Below the pieces are notes generated by a model that was not told where the DNA came from, did not search any database, and worked only from the letters and a program-made list of their open reading frames with translations. A program made the position numbers and the translations under genes. Of a DNA stretch of 42,986 nt, positions 7,186-14,688 are shown piece by piece (within the stretch, counting starts at the first letter, position 1; every line of letters starts with the position of its first letter). Source of the stretch: Sneathiella chinensis. GTDB taxonomy: Bacteria; Pseudomonadota; Alphaproteobacteria; Sneathiellales; Sneathiellaceae. The DNA is taken from assembly GCF_012720115.1 (NCBI RefSeq), contig NZ_VNWN01000003.1, positions 1 to 42,986 of the forward strand. Direction: 5' to 3'.

Positions 7186-7677
7186 TTACTTGCGGCGCCA
7201 GATCGGCAGGGGTTCATCCACCGCCGGCTGGTAGGTGACAGTCATCTCGTCGAAGGCTTTCAGAACGGACTGCATGTCCTGATCCTCGCGAATTTCGAAC
7301 GCATTGAAACCGCACCGGTGCATATAGAAAATCTGGTCGCGGAGCACATCGCCCACGGCCCGGATTTCCCCGGTATAGCCATACCGCTCGCGCAGCAGGC
7401 GGGCCTGCGTGAAGGCGCGGCCATCCCCCATCTTGGGAAAGTTGAGGACGATCAGGTCCAGCCGATCCAGATCATCGGCCAACTGTGCCACATCATCCGT
7501 GTTGGCAAGGGAAACCCCAAGACCGCTGTTGCGGGTCAGCAACTGGTCTCGCATGGCGTTCCATTCCTCGAACGGAACATAGATATTGCCGGATGGCAGG
7601 GTATCCACATCCTCTAGTCCGGTGAACGGGGTCCATGTGTCGTCTGCGGGTTTCCTGTCCTTGATATAGTTAGTCAT
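7186..7677 (-). CDS. DUF934 protein, sulfite-reductase-associated
   Basis: This 163-residue protein has the DUF934 pattern: GNIYVPFEEW near residue 30, a GLGVSLANTDDV stretch, LDLIVLNFPKMGDGRAFTQARLLRERYGYTGE in the middle, and a conserved DQIFYMHRCGFNAFEI segment. It lacks catalytic motifs and membrane segments. The start ATG at 7677 lies inside the end of cysI (8-base overlap), so translation is coupled. DUF934 genes are regularly next to ferredoxin-type sulfite reductases in proteobacteria, which suggests a role in assembly of, or electron supply to, the enzyme, but the function is not established. An upstream in-frame extension to 7986 would overlap cysI and is rejected. Confidence 0.88.
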   Translation of the reverse strand: MTNYIKDRKPADDTWTPFTGLEDVDTLPSGNIYVPFEEWNAMRDQLLTRNSGLGVSLANTDDVAQLADDLDRLDLIVLNFPKMGDGRAFTQARLLRERYGYTGEIRAVGDVLRDQIFYMHRCGFNAFEIREDQDMQSVLKAFDEMTVTYQPAVDEPLPIWRRK

Positions 7678-9322
7678 ACAGTTTTTCCTTGAAGGGGTTC
7701 TGCCCCAGCCGGCGATAGGTGGCCAGGAAGGTTTCCTCCGGGTCCTCGCGGTTCTCAAGATAGACTTCCAGTACCTTGCCAACGGCATCGACAATTTCGT
7801 CTGCCGTGAAGGCAGGGCCGATGATCTTGCCGATGGAGGCGTCCTCGCGGGCGCTGCCGCCAAGGGTAAGCTGGTAGACCTCGACCCCTTTCTTGTTGAC
7901 CCCGAGTATGCCGATATTGGCCACGTGGTGGTGACCACAGGCATTGATACAGCCGGAGATATTGAGGGAAATATCCCCAAGGTCATTGATGAAGTCGTAG
8001 CTTTCGAACCGGTCCGTGATGGCCTGGGAAATCGGGATCGACCGGGCCGTGGCCAGGGCGCAATAATCCAGTCCGGGGCACGAAATGATGTCCGTCAGGT
8101 GGTTGTAGTTGGGGGTTGCCAAGTCCAGTTCCACCAGCTCCTTCCACAGACTGAAGAGGTCAGTCAGCTTCACATCGGACAGAACAAGGTTCTGGCGATG
8201 GGTGGAGCGGATCTGTCCAAGGCTGTAGCGGTCGGCAAGGTCGGCAATGGCATCCATCTGGTCCGCAGTCACGTCTCCCGGAGGCTGGTCCTTGGTCTTC
8301 AGGGACAGGTAAACGATGCGGTATCCGGCCTTCTTGTGAAGTTCCAGATTGCTGTCCACCCACCGGGCGAAGGCCGGGTTGGTGATCAGTTCGTTTTCAA
8401 ACGCCTCGTCCGTGTCGGGCAGGGTTTCGTAGGCCGGGTCCCGGAAATGGGCCTTGATGGCCTTGATGTCCTCGTCCCGAAGCTCAAGGGCGCTGTCCTT
8501 GATGCGGTTCCATTCCGCTTCCACCTGCTCGCGGAACACCTCTTCGCCGGTTTCATGGACCAGAATCTTGATGCGGGCCTTGTACATGTTGTCCCGGCGA
8601 CCATACTGGTTGTACACCCGCAGGATCGCTTCCAGATAGGTCAGCATATCCTTGGCAGGCAGGAACGGCCGGATCAGTTTCCCGATCATCGGGGTTCGGC
8701 CAAGGCCGCCGCCGACATATACTTCCAGACCGATTTCCCCGGCGTCGTTCTTCACAAGGCGAAGGCCGATGTCGTGGACGGCCACGGCCGCACGGTCATG
8801 CTTGGCACCACTGACCGCGATCTTGAATTTACGCGGCAGGAAATTGAATTCCGGGTGGAAGGTGGACCACTGGCGAATCAATTCGCAATAGGGACGCGGA
8901 TCTTCCGTTTCGTCACGGGCAACCCCGGCCAGCGGATCGGAAGTGGTGTTGCGGATACAGTTGCCACTTGTCTGGATGGCGTGCATTTCCACAGCGGCCA
9001 GCTTGTCGAGGATGTCGGGGACTTCCTCCAGCTTTGGCCAGTTATACTGGATATTCTGGCGCGTGCTGAAATGGCCGTAGCCCTTGTCATGCACCCGCGC
9101 AATCTGGGCCAGTGTCCGCATCTGCTCGGAAGAGATCAGGCCATAGGGAATGGCCACCCGCAGCATATAAGCATGAAGCTGCAGATACAGGCCGTTTCTC
9201 AGGCGCTGCTGCTTGAATTCGTCTTCGGACAGTTCACCATCAAGGCGACGCTGAACCTGATCCCGGAATTGCGACACCCGCTCCAGCAGAAGCTGGTGGT
9301 CGGCTTGTGAATATTGATACAT
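7670..9322 (-). CDS. cysI: Sulfite reductase hemoprotein (ferredoxin/CysI type)
   Basis: This 550-residue siroheme/4Fe-4S enzyme reduces sulfite to sulfide for cysteine synthesis. Two ferrodoxin-like repeats are visible. The first contains HDKGYGHFSTRQNIQYNWPKL, and the second the cluster-binding cysteines in SCPGLDYCALATARS and NISGCINACGHHHVANIG, which also bridge to siroheme. No flavoprotein subunit CysJ is encoded nearby, so electrons probably come from ferredoxin or another carrier. The start ATG at 9322 gives an N-terminus MYQYSQADHQLLLERV; a longer reading frame to 9439 overlaps DUF2849 and is rejected. The gene lies 16 bases after DUF2849. Confidence 0.93.
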   Translation of the reverse strand: MYQYSQADHQLLLERVSQFRDQVQRRLDGELSEDEFKQQRLRNGLYLQLHAYMLRVAIPYGLISSEQMRTLAQIARVHDKGYGHFSTRQNIQYNWPKLEEVPDILDKLAAVEMHAIQTSGNCIRNTTSDPLAGVARDETEDPRPYCELIRQWSTFHPEFNFLPRKFKIAVSGAKHDRAAVAVHDIGLRLVKNDAGEIGLEVYVGGGLGRTPMIGKLIRPFLPAKDMLTYLEAILRVYNQYGRRDNMYKARIKILVHETGEEVFREQVEAEWNRIKDSALELRDEDIKAIKAHFRDPAYETLPDTDEAFENELITNPAFARWVDSNLELHKKAGYRIVYLSLKTKDQPPGDVTADQMDAIADLADRYSLGQIRSTHRQNLVLSDVKLTDLFSLWKELVELDLATPNYNHLTDIISCPGLDYCALATARSIPISQAITDRFESYDFINDLGDISLNISGCINACGHHHVANIGILGVNKKGVEVYQLTLGGSAREDASIGKIIGPAFTADEIVDAVGKVLEVYLENREDPEETFLATYRRLGQNPFKEKLYD

Positions 9323-9338
9323 GTCTTTTGCTCGATGT

Positions 9339-9659
9339 TCAGGCGGCGTGTTGGGCGTCGGCCGTTGCGGACCGGGCTTGGGGCAGGCGGATGGTCGGGC
9401 CGGATGCCCGGATCTGTTCACGCTTGGTGGCAGGAACAATGCCGCCTTCGGTCACGGTGACGTCCACGGCATAAGGTTCGACGATGATGTTTTCCCGCGC
9501 CGCTTTTTCCGCTTCGCTTTTCAGTGTGTGAAGGGCATCGGCCGGGGCCGCTGTCGCCTTGTTCAGGTCTGTCGTCCAGAACGGTGTGTCCCCGTCAAGG
9601 CAGAGATAGGCCACAAGACCTTCTTTCAACAAGGATGCCGTATAAACCTGCAATGCCAT
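9339..9659 (-). CDS. DUF2849 protein of the sulfite reduction operon
   Basis: This 106-residue protein of the DUF2849 family is known mainly from Alphaproteobacteria and is typically encoded just before cysI. Visible features are a short N-terminal LVAYLCLDGDTPFWTTDL segment that could form a small beta sheet, and a central VEPYAVDVTVTEGGIVPATKREQIRASGPTIRLP region. No cysteines, catalytic motif or membrane helix stands out. GGAGGA lies four bases before the ATG. A role in siroheme supply or sulfite reductase maturation is guessed only from its invariant neighbours. Confidence 0.85.
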   Translation of the reverse strand: MALQVYTASLLKEGLVAYLCLDGDTPFWTTDLNKATAAPADALHTLKSEAEKAARENIIVEPYAVDVTVTEGGIVPATKREQIRASGPTIRLPQARSATADAQHAA

Positions 9660-9693
9660 TCTGTCCTCCTGATATTCGGAAAAGGGGTTTCTA

Positions 9694-9715
9694 TAATTCC
9701 CTATATAGGGAATTA
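9694..9715. promoter_or_regulatory. 22-bp perfect palindrome upstream of DUF2849-cysI
   Basis: The 20 bases 9695-9714 (AATTCCCTATATAGGGAATT) equal their own reverse complement, and the symmetry extends one base further on each side. The centre is about 45 bases upstream of the DUF2849 start codon. The form suits a homodimeric repressor or activator site. The binding protein is unknown. Confidence 0.6.
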
Positions 9716-9719
9716 AATT

Positions 9720-9775
9720 AATTAACGCAATATAATTGTAGTTAATTTTAATTACACAAAATAATTGTGTTAATT
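9720..9775. promoter_or_regulatory. Two tandem AT-rich dyads between cysH and DUF2849
   Basis: Dyad one (9720-9747) has arms AATTAACGCAAT and ATTGTAGTTAATT. Dyad two (9750-9775) has arms AATTACACAA and TTGTGTTAATT. They resemble each other, and their centres lie about 29 bases apart; the palindrome at 9694-9715 is another 29 bases on. Dyad two runs into the cysH stop codon. The spacing suggests cooperative binding of one regulator. Confidence 0.5.
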
Positions 9776-10520
9776 AGCTGGCGACGCGCCGGATCATATG
9801 GATGCCGCACTCGGTCTTGTCTTGTCCGGCCCAGCGTCCGGCACGGGCGTCTTCGCCGTCGGCAACCCGCTGTGTGCAGGGCATGCAGCCGATGGACTTG
9901 AAGCCGTCTGCGACCAGCGGGTGCCGGGGCAGGTTGCGGGCCAGAAAAGCGCTTTTTACATCCTCGTCGGTCCAATGGGCCAGCGGATTGATTTTGATAA
10001 AGCCTTCGGATGCCTCGACCACTTCAAGATTTTGCCGGGTGGAAGCCTGGAACTGCTTTCGTCCGGTAATCCACGCCTTGAAGCCGGAATCGGAAAGTGT
10101 TTTCAAGGCATTGTCCAGCGGGGCGACTTTCCGGATATGGCAGCACTGGTCCGGGTCCGTGGTGAACAGCATGTCATCCGGGTCGGTTTTTTTCAGAAGT
10201 CCGGTGTCAGGCTGGATGACGCGAACATCTTCAAGGCCCAGAAATTCAGCCAGCTTGCGCTGGTATCGGAGGGTTTCCCCGAACAGGCGCCGGGTATCCA
10301 GAAAAATAACGGGAATGGTCGGATCAACAGTGGCAACAAGATCCAAAAGCACAGCAGATTCCGCCCCGAAAGAAGAGGTCAGCATGATCTGGCCCTTCAA
10401 TTCCCGGTCGACAAGCTGTTCCAGAAGGGTCGTGCCTTCCAGATGGCCATAGGTTCCACGCAGGCGGGCAGCTTCGGCTTCGAAGTTTTCAAGTGTTTCT
10501 TGTTCAGTCATGATCGCCAT
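9774..10520 (-). CDS. cysH: Assimilatory adenylylsulfate reductase (CysH, iron-sulfur type)
   Basis: This 248-residue thioredoxin-dependent reductase converts activated sulfate to sulfite. The nucleotide-binding region reads TSSFGAESAVLLDL, followed by IPVIFLDTRRLFGETLRY. Cys126-Cys127 (QCCHIRKV) and Cys212/Cys215 (IGCMPC) are the four ligands of a 4Fe-4S cluster found in APS-using enzymes, and the C-terminal ECGIH carries the catalytic Cys. APS rather than PAPS is therefore the expected substrate. ATG 10520 is listed, but GAAGGG at 10524-10529 is better spaced for the in-frame ATG at 10511 (MTEQETLE). It is the first gene of the operon; the sulfurylase and siroheme genes are not in the window. 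Confidence 0.92.
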   Translation of the reverse strand: MAIMTEQETLENFEAEAARLRGTYGHLEGTTLLEQLVDRELKGQIMLTSSFGAESAVLLDLVATVDPTIPVIFLDTRRLFGETLRYQRKLAEFLGLEDVRVIQPDTGLLKKTDPDDMLFTTDPDQCCHIRKVAPLDNALKTLSDSGFKAWITGRKQFQASTRQNLEVVEASEGFIKINPLAHWTDEDVKSAFLARNLPRHPLVADGFKSIGCMPCTQRVADGEDARAGRWAGQDKTECGIHMIRRVAS

Positions 10521-10542
10521 ATCCCTTCGAAATTATGCGGTC

Positions 10543-10570
10543 AATTTAAGGGGTAATGAATAAATATCAA
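10543..10570 (-). promoter_or_regulatory. Candidate promoter of cysH
   Basis: On the minus strand TTGATA (10570-10565) is followed after 16 bases by TAAATT (10548-10543). The predicted transcript starts about 15 bases before the start codon. The match is moderate (5/6 and 4/6) within a generally AT-rich spacer. Confidence 0.35.
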
Positions 10571-10675
10571 TCAAAAAATGTAGAAAATATTATTCACAGT
10601 ATAAAAATGTATTTTGTGGTTTGGGCTTTTCGCCAATATGTTGAACAGGTCGATATCCTGTTCGGGGAGAAGTGG

Positions 10676-11443
10676 ATGACCTTGTGTGGCCGGGTCGGTC
10701 AGCTATTCCTTTGGTTGTGGTGTGCAGGGGGGCTTTTGGTTCCGATGGGGATCGGGGCCAGCCCGATGGCAGAGCCGCTTTCATCGGGCTCCGGGCTTGC
10801 GGGGCATAAGGTAAAAGCTGTTGGTGACAAGAATGTGTCCTTGTATGGGGTTCGCATCGGGGAGGCCGGGGCCCGGCAACTGCAGCAGCTTGTACCCCGG
10901 GAGGGGTGGGAAGTGGAAGGTCATCTCTTTGAAAAAATTGATTTTTCCGCGAACCGGTATGGGGAACTACATGGCCGCCTTCTCCATTCTGGCATTGGCT
11001 GGGTTCAGCACTATCTTGTAAGGAAAGGCCTTGGGGTGGTTTCGGGCGCGGGGCCGTATCCGCCCGCCCTGCGAACAGCCTTGCAAAAGGCCGAGGATCA
11101 GGCCCGGCAGGATCAGGTCGGCATCTGGGCTGCGCACCAGCCGGAGCAGAGACAGGACCACAGGATCCTGCTTCAGGAGGGGGCATATCAGGTTGTCGAG
11201 GGGCAGGTGACTGCCGTAAAAAAGAACCGGAGCTGGTATTACCTGAATTTCGGGGAGGACTGGCGGACGGACTTTACTGCCGCAATATCGACACGATATC
11301 TGACCAGATTTAAAGAGGCAGGACTTGATCCTGAGGGTATGCACGGTAAAAGGGTACGTCTGAGGGGAAAGGTCAGACCCTATAATGGGCCCTTCATGGA
11401 ACTGGTTCATCCGGAGCAGGTGCAGGTTTTGGCGGATCAGTAG
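10676..11443 (+). CDS. Secreted SNase-like (thermonuclease-fold) protein with degenerate active site
   Basis: This 255-residue protein starts at ATG 10676 with GGGGAGA upstream. It has a signal-peptide-like N-terminus (LFLWLWCAGGLLVPMGIGASPMA), then a staphylococcal-nuclease-like region of about residues 45-150 that keeps structural features such as WVQHYLVRKGLGVV and ALQKAEDQARQDQVGIWA, and a second OB-fold-like domain with VVEGQVTAVKKNRSWYYLNFGEDWRTDFT. The catalytic Asp-Gly-Asp-Thr and Arg...Asp-x-Pro-Glu motifs of real SNases are not recognisable, so nuclease activity is doubtful. An in-frame start at 10556 would add 40 residues ahead of the signal peptide and is less likely. It is probably cotranscribed with the M48 protease 21 bases downstream. 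Confidence 0.65.
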   Translation: MTLCGRVGQLFLWLWCAGGLLVPMGIGASPMAEPLSSGSGLAGHKVKAVGDKNVSLYGVRIGEAGARQLQQLVPREGWEVEGHLFEKIDFSANRYGELHGRLLHSGIGWVQHYLVRKGLGVVSGAGPYPPALRTALQKAEDQARQDQVGIWAAHQPEQRQDHRILLQEGAYQVVEGQVTAVKKNRSWYYLNFGEDWRTDFTAAISTRYLTRFKEAGLDPEGMHGKRVRLRGKVRPYNGPFMELVHPEQVQVLADQ

Positions 11444-11464
11444 GTAAGAGGAACGGAGACAAGG

Positions 11465-12964
11465 ATGTTTTTGAAGCGCATATCAGGGGCCGGTCGCCGG
11501 TTTGCAAGCCGTATGGTTCTTATGGGCTGCCTTGTATTGGGGCAGGGTGCGGCTCTTGCGCCCGTGGCATCGGCAGAGGGTCTGGATGGTCTGTTCTCTA
11601 TCTTCGAGCCGTCAGACGAGGCCAGCATTGGCAAACAACAGCACCCTCGCATTCTGGCCCAGTATGGCGGGGAATATGTTCAGGAAGGGCTGAACGAATA
11701 TATTCTGGACGTGGGTCTGCGGTTGGCCTTCGCCACGGGGCGGACCGATATCTCGTGGCAGTTCACAATCCTCAACAGTCCCGTCGTCAACGCCTTCGCC
11801 CTGCCGGGTGGTTATGTCTATATTTCGCGGGGCTTGCTGGCACTGGCCAACAACGAAGCAGAGATTGCCGGAGTGCTGGCCCATGAAATCGGCCATGTGA
11901 TTGCCCGCCACGGGGCGCAGCGGCAATCCCGGGCCACGGGGCTGGGATTGCTGGGGGCGCTGGCCGGTATCCTGACCCAGAACGCCGATGTGTTTCGGAT
12001 GGGGCAGACGGTAGGCGGTCTGTATCTGGCCGGATATTCACGGGATCAGGAGTTTGAGGCTGATCAACTGGGGGTCAAGTATCTGGGGCTGGCGGGATAT
12101 CCCCGTGAAGCCATGGCCGGTTTTTTGAAACGGATGCAGGCCCATGCCGAATTCCAGAGCCGCCTCGCAGGCAATGGCGGGCAAAGCCAGTTTGATTTCT
12201 TTGCAACGCACCCCCAGACGGATGATCGTATTGCCCGGGCGGAACAACTGGCCGCGCGGGAGGCGGATGCGCTTGAACGTCACTATGGGCAGGCCGAGTT
12301 CATGACCAAGCTGGATGGCATTCTCTATGGGGATGACATCAAGGAAGGGGTCATTCGGTCCCGCTGGTTCCTGCATCCTGATCTTCGCCTGAAATTCCGG
12401 GCCCCGAAAGGGTTCCAATTGATCAATTCCCAGCGGGCGGTCTATGCGGTGAACGGCAAGGGCTACCAAATGGTGTTTGATCTGGACCCGGGCGGCCTCA
12501 AGGGTCTGAGTGTGAGTGACTATCTGCGCCGCGTCTGGATGCGGGAGCAGAACCTGCGCTATGTGGATGACATTCAGGTTGGTGGCGCCCAGGCGGCACG
12601 GACGGAGTTGGTCCTGCAGCAAAATGGAAAGCGGATCTTTGTGACGGCTGTTGCCATCAATTTCGGCTATGACAAGGTGGCGCGCTTCGTTTACACCGGG
12701 CCGGACCTGAACGCGGAGCTTCGGAAACTCTACCGGGGCAGCTATAACAGCTTCCAGCCCATGACCTATGACGAGGCCATGGCCATCAAGCCGGTGCATC
12801 TGGATTTGCGGTTTGTCGAGAATGAACGGTCCGTTGAGCAACTGGTCAAATCCATGGCGGACCTGCAAAACCGCAAGGCGCTGTTTATCCTGCTCAATCC
12901 TGAATTTGACGGGAAGGACCCGGAGCCGGGTGATCCCTATAAGCTGCCCGTTTACGGGCGCTAG
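11465..12964 (+). CDS. Periplasmic M48-family zinc metalloprotease (BepA-like)
   Basis: This 499-residue protein has a signal peptide (MVLMGCLVLGQGAALAPVASA) and an M48 catalytic domain of about residues 55-260. The zinc motif is HEIGH in VLAHEIGHVIARHGAQ, and the third ligand Glu lies in RDQEFEADQLGVKYL. ALPGGYVYISRGLLAL is the usual upstream strand. Residues from about 280 form a C-terminal domain that lacks TPR repeats and is typical of alphaproteobacterial putative Zn-dependent proteases. By analogy with BepA it may degrade misassembled outer-membrane proteins. The gene ends five bases before the convergent phosphatase-like gene. Confidence 0.88.
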   Translation: MFLKRISGAGRRFASRMVLMGCLVLGQGAALAPVASAEGLDGLFSIFEPSDEASIGKQQHPRILAQYGGEYVQEGLNEYILDVGLRLAFATGRTDISWQFTILNSPVVNAFALPGGYVYISRGLLALANNEAEIAGVLAHEIGHVIARHGAQRQSRATGLGLLGALAGILTQNADVFRMGQTVGGLYLAGYSRDQEFEADQLGVKYLGLAGYPREAMAGFLKRMQAHAEFQSRLAGNGGQSQFDFFATHPQTDDRIARAEQLAAREADALERHYGQAEFMTKLDGILYGDDIKEGVIRSRWFLHPDLRLKFRAPKGFQLINSQRAVYAVNGKGYQMVFDLDPGGLKGLSVSDYLRRVWMREQNLRYVDDIQVGGAQAARTELVLQQNGKRIFVTAVAINFGYDKVARFVYTGPDLNAELRKLYRGSYNSFQPMTYDEAMAIKPVHLDLRFVENERSVEQLVKSMADLQNRKALFILLNPEFDGKDPEPGDPYKLPVYGR

Positions 12965-12969
12965 GGCAA

Positions 12970-13782
12970 TCAGCGGGTGCTGATCAGGTCGTCGATCTCA
13001 CCGTCAAGGGTGAAGCAGGCGGCCGAAAGCGGCCCGCCAAAGCCGCAGCCACTGTCGAGGGAAACCGTGAAGTCGGTTTCCGTGACGCCGCTATGGTCCC
13101 GGTCGTAGCCGCGAATGACTTTCCGGAAACCGGAATAGGGCGCGTCGATCTTGTCGAAAAAGCCGTTGCCCCACCAGAAGGTGTCGGATTGTTCCGTGAC
13201 CGGCCTGCTGGGATCAATACCGGCGTGAACGAACAGCAGTTCCCCTTGCTCTGTGTAGGCAGCGCGGCGGAGGGAAATCAGGATATCGTTATGGCCGGGA
13301 TGGCTCTGGATTGTCTCCCGGAGGCGGGAGGTCCAACGGGTGGTGGCAAGGATGCCTTCGCGGAAATATCCCCGAACCCCCTGTTCACTTTCGCCGTAGG
13401 CTTCCAGTGTGCTGCCGATGCCATGCTCGATCATCCAGTCGAACACCACGGAAGGCTCGGTTGCGAGCTGTATCTGGAGAAGTTTGCGCCACATTTCTTC
13501 CTGTGCGCCGCGCAGGAAAACGATGTCTTCAGGCTGCATGCCGGGAAGGGTCAGGCGATCAATCCGGAACTGGAGCAATTCATCGAGGACCCCCTTGATG
13601 TTGGTGCCATGCCCCAGATAGTTGCCAAGATAGACAAGCCGGTCCCCTTGTTGCCAGCGTTTGCGAAGCAACGAATGGAGGTCCGTCAATCGATCGGCAT
13701 CCCCATGAATACAGGATACGGCCCATACACGACCCGCACTGGTCAGGCATCCGAATTTTTCGCTGTGCTGATTCGCTTTCAT
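12970..13782 (-). CDS. Phosphoprotein-phosphatase-fold protein with eroded metal site (pseudophosphatase)
   Basis: This 270-residue protein has the layout of bacterial Ser/Thr (calcineurin-like) phosphatases, but every metal-binding block is altered. GDIHG has become SCIHG (Cys24 for Asp), GDYVDRG has become GNYLGHG (Asn54 for Asp, and the Asp-Arg lost), and GNHE has become GAQEE (residues 92-96). The VHAGIDPSRP block keeps its His, while the usual GHT is GYDRDH. The conserved closing DSGCGFGG block is kept. The fold is probably intact but ordinary two-metal catalysis is unlikely, so a binding or scaffold role is possible. The start is uncertain: ATG 13782 is chosen because it sits just before the fold; ATG 13833 would add 17 residues. 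Confidence 0.72.
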   Translation of the reverse strand: MKANQHSEKFGCLTSAGRVWAVSCIHGDADRLTDLHSLLRKRWQQGDRLVYLGNYLGHGTNIKGVLDELLQFRIDRLTLPGMQPEDIVFLRGAQEEMWRKLLQIQLATEPSVVFDWMIEHGIGSTLEAYGESEQGVRGYFREGILATTRWTSRLRETIQSHPGHNDILISLRRAAYTEQGELLFVHAGIDPSRPVTEQSDTFWWGNGFFDKIDAPYSGFRKVIRGYDRDHSGVTETDFTVSLDSGCGFGGPLSAACFTLDGEIDDLISTR

Positions 13783-13855
13783 CGATTCGCAGCATGAATC
13801 AAGTGATTCGGGAAGGCAAGCGAAGACTGCCAAAAGTTAAGAAAAGTTTAAAAAA

Positions 13856-13877
13856 AAGCCCGGCATTGGCCGGGCTT
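13856..13877 (-). terminator. Intrinsic terminator after carD
   Basis: AAGCCCGGC and GCCGGGCTT form a 9-bp stem with loop ATTG. A run of T follows on either strand, so it can stop carD transcription and also act in the opposite direction. It lies 25 bases past the carD stop. Confidence 0.88.
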
Positions 13878-13901
13878 CTTTTTTGGACAGGGCGATCAGG
13901 A

Positions 13902-14399
13902 TCAGGCGGCTTTCAGAACCTTCTGAACCTTTTCGGTCGCCACATCGGCTTCAATCTTCTCGACGACAGCCAGTTCACGGCTCAACCGCTCAAGGGCTGC
14001 TTCGTAAATCTGACGTTCGCTATAGGACTGATCCGGCTGATCTTCATTCCGGTGCAGGTCCCGAACAACCTCGGCGATCTGAACCGGATCCCCTGAGTTG
14101 ATCTTGGCTTCATACTCCTGGGCGCGGCGGCTCCACATGGTGCGTTTTACCCGGGCGCGTCCCTTCAGGGTGTCAAGAGCGGTCTTCATCTTCTTAGGCG
14201 AGGACAAAGCGCGCATACCTACGTTCTTTGCTTTTCCGATCGGGACACGAAGCGTCATTTTTTCATGTGAAAAATCGACAACATACAGTTTCAGGGACAT
14301 GCCTGAAATTTCCTGTTCCTCAATGCTGACAACCTGACCCACACCATGTGTTGGATATACAACATGGTCAAGTGGAGCGAATTCCAACTCTTTAGTCAT
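13902..14399 (-). CDS. carD: CarD/CdnL-family RNA polymerase-binding regulator
   Basis: This 165-residue protein belongs to the CarD family. The N-terminal RNA-polymerase-interacting Tudor-like domain (residues about 8-65) contains DHVVYPTHGVGQVVSIEEQEISG and YVVDFSHEKMTLRVPIGKA. The helical C-terminal domain contains the TMWSRRAQEYEAKINSGD segment expected to touch promoter DNA. CarD stabilises open complexes and often favours rRNA promoters in Alphaproteobacteria. The start ATG has GAAGGA upstream. It follows fdxA on the same strand with a 289-base structured gap. It is monocistronic on the downstream side, with a clear terminator. Confidence 0.93.
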   Translation of the reverse strand: MTKELEFAPLDHVVYPTHGVGQVVSIEEQEISGMSLKLYVVDFSHEKMTLRVPIGKAKNVGMRALSSPKKMKTALDTLKGRARVKRTMWSRRAQEYEAKINSGDPVQIAEVVRDLHRNEDQPDQSYSERQIYEAALERLSRELAVVEKIEADVATEKVQKVLKAA

Positions 14400-14419
14400 T
14401 CAATTCCTTCTCATCTGAC

Positions 14420-14520
14420 ATGAGGCAGGCAAAGTGGCGCAAAAAAAAGAGCAGCGATTAAAACGCTGCAAAATTTGCCTGTCTCATCAAGAGGCAGCAC
14501 AGCCGCCTACACTTCAACTG
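14420..14520 (-). promoter_or_regulatory. Structured leader of carD with a terminator-like hairpin and alternative pairings
   Basis: On the minus strand GCAGCG and CGCTGC (14469-14464 and 14456-14451) form a hairpin followed by a T-rich run, as in an intrinsic terminator. It is enclosed by a 14-bp inverted repeat, 14486-14473 with 14433-14420, with one G-U pair. The upstream arm can also pair with TGCCTC just before it, so two exclusive folds exist. A further GCACAG/CTGTGC pair lies at about 14496-14520. This may be an attenuator or the end of a small RNA. Confidence 0.42.
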
Positions 14521-14638
14521 TGCAGGTTAAAAACCGTGAATTTCCATCTGTCGCAACAGAAAGAACCCCCCGATATGTTAACCATCTTCAGGACCATAAC
14601 ACATTTTTTCTAAAATTGCTAATCCTGATGAAGATATT

Positions 14639-14670
14639 GTATGCGGACAGGGTAATTCAAGTCCGCATAC
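14639..14670 (-). terminator. Perfect 10-bp hairpin downstream of fdxA
   Basis: GTATGCGGAC (14639-14648) and GTCCGCATAC (14661-14670) pair perfectly around a 12-base loop, 19 bases after the fdxA stop. No T-run follows on the minus strand, so termination would be weak; a role in transcript stability is also possible. Confidence 0.45.
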
Positions 14671-14688
14671 CGCAATATCCGCCCAGTT

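Noticed and set aside
7925-9310. A 461-codon plus-strand frame opposite cysI
   Set aside because: Antisense shadow of the siroheme enzyme; no family resemblance.
10556-10675. N-terminal 40-codon extension of the SNase-like protein
   Set aside because: It is AT-rich, unlike the rest of the gene, and would place the signal peptide internally; ATG 10676 has a ribosome site.
14420-14520. A known riboswitch family upstream of carD
   Set aside because: The stems do not match any riboswitch core I can recognise; it is kept only as an unassigned structured leader.
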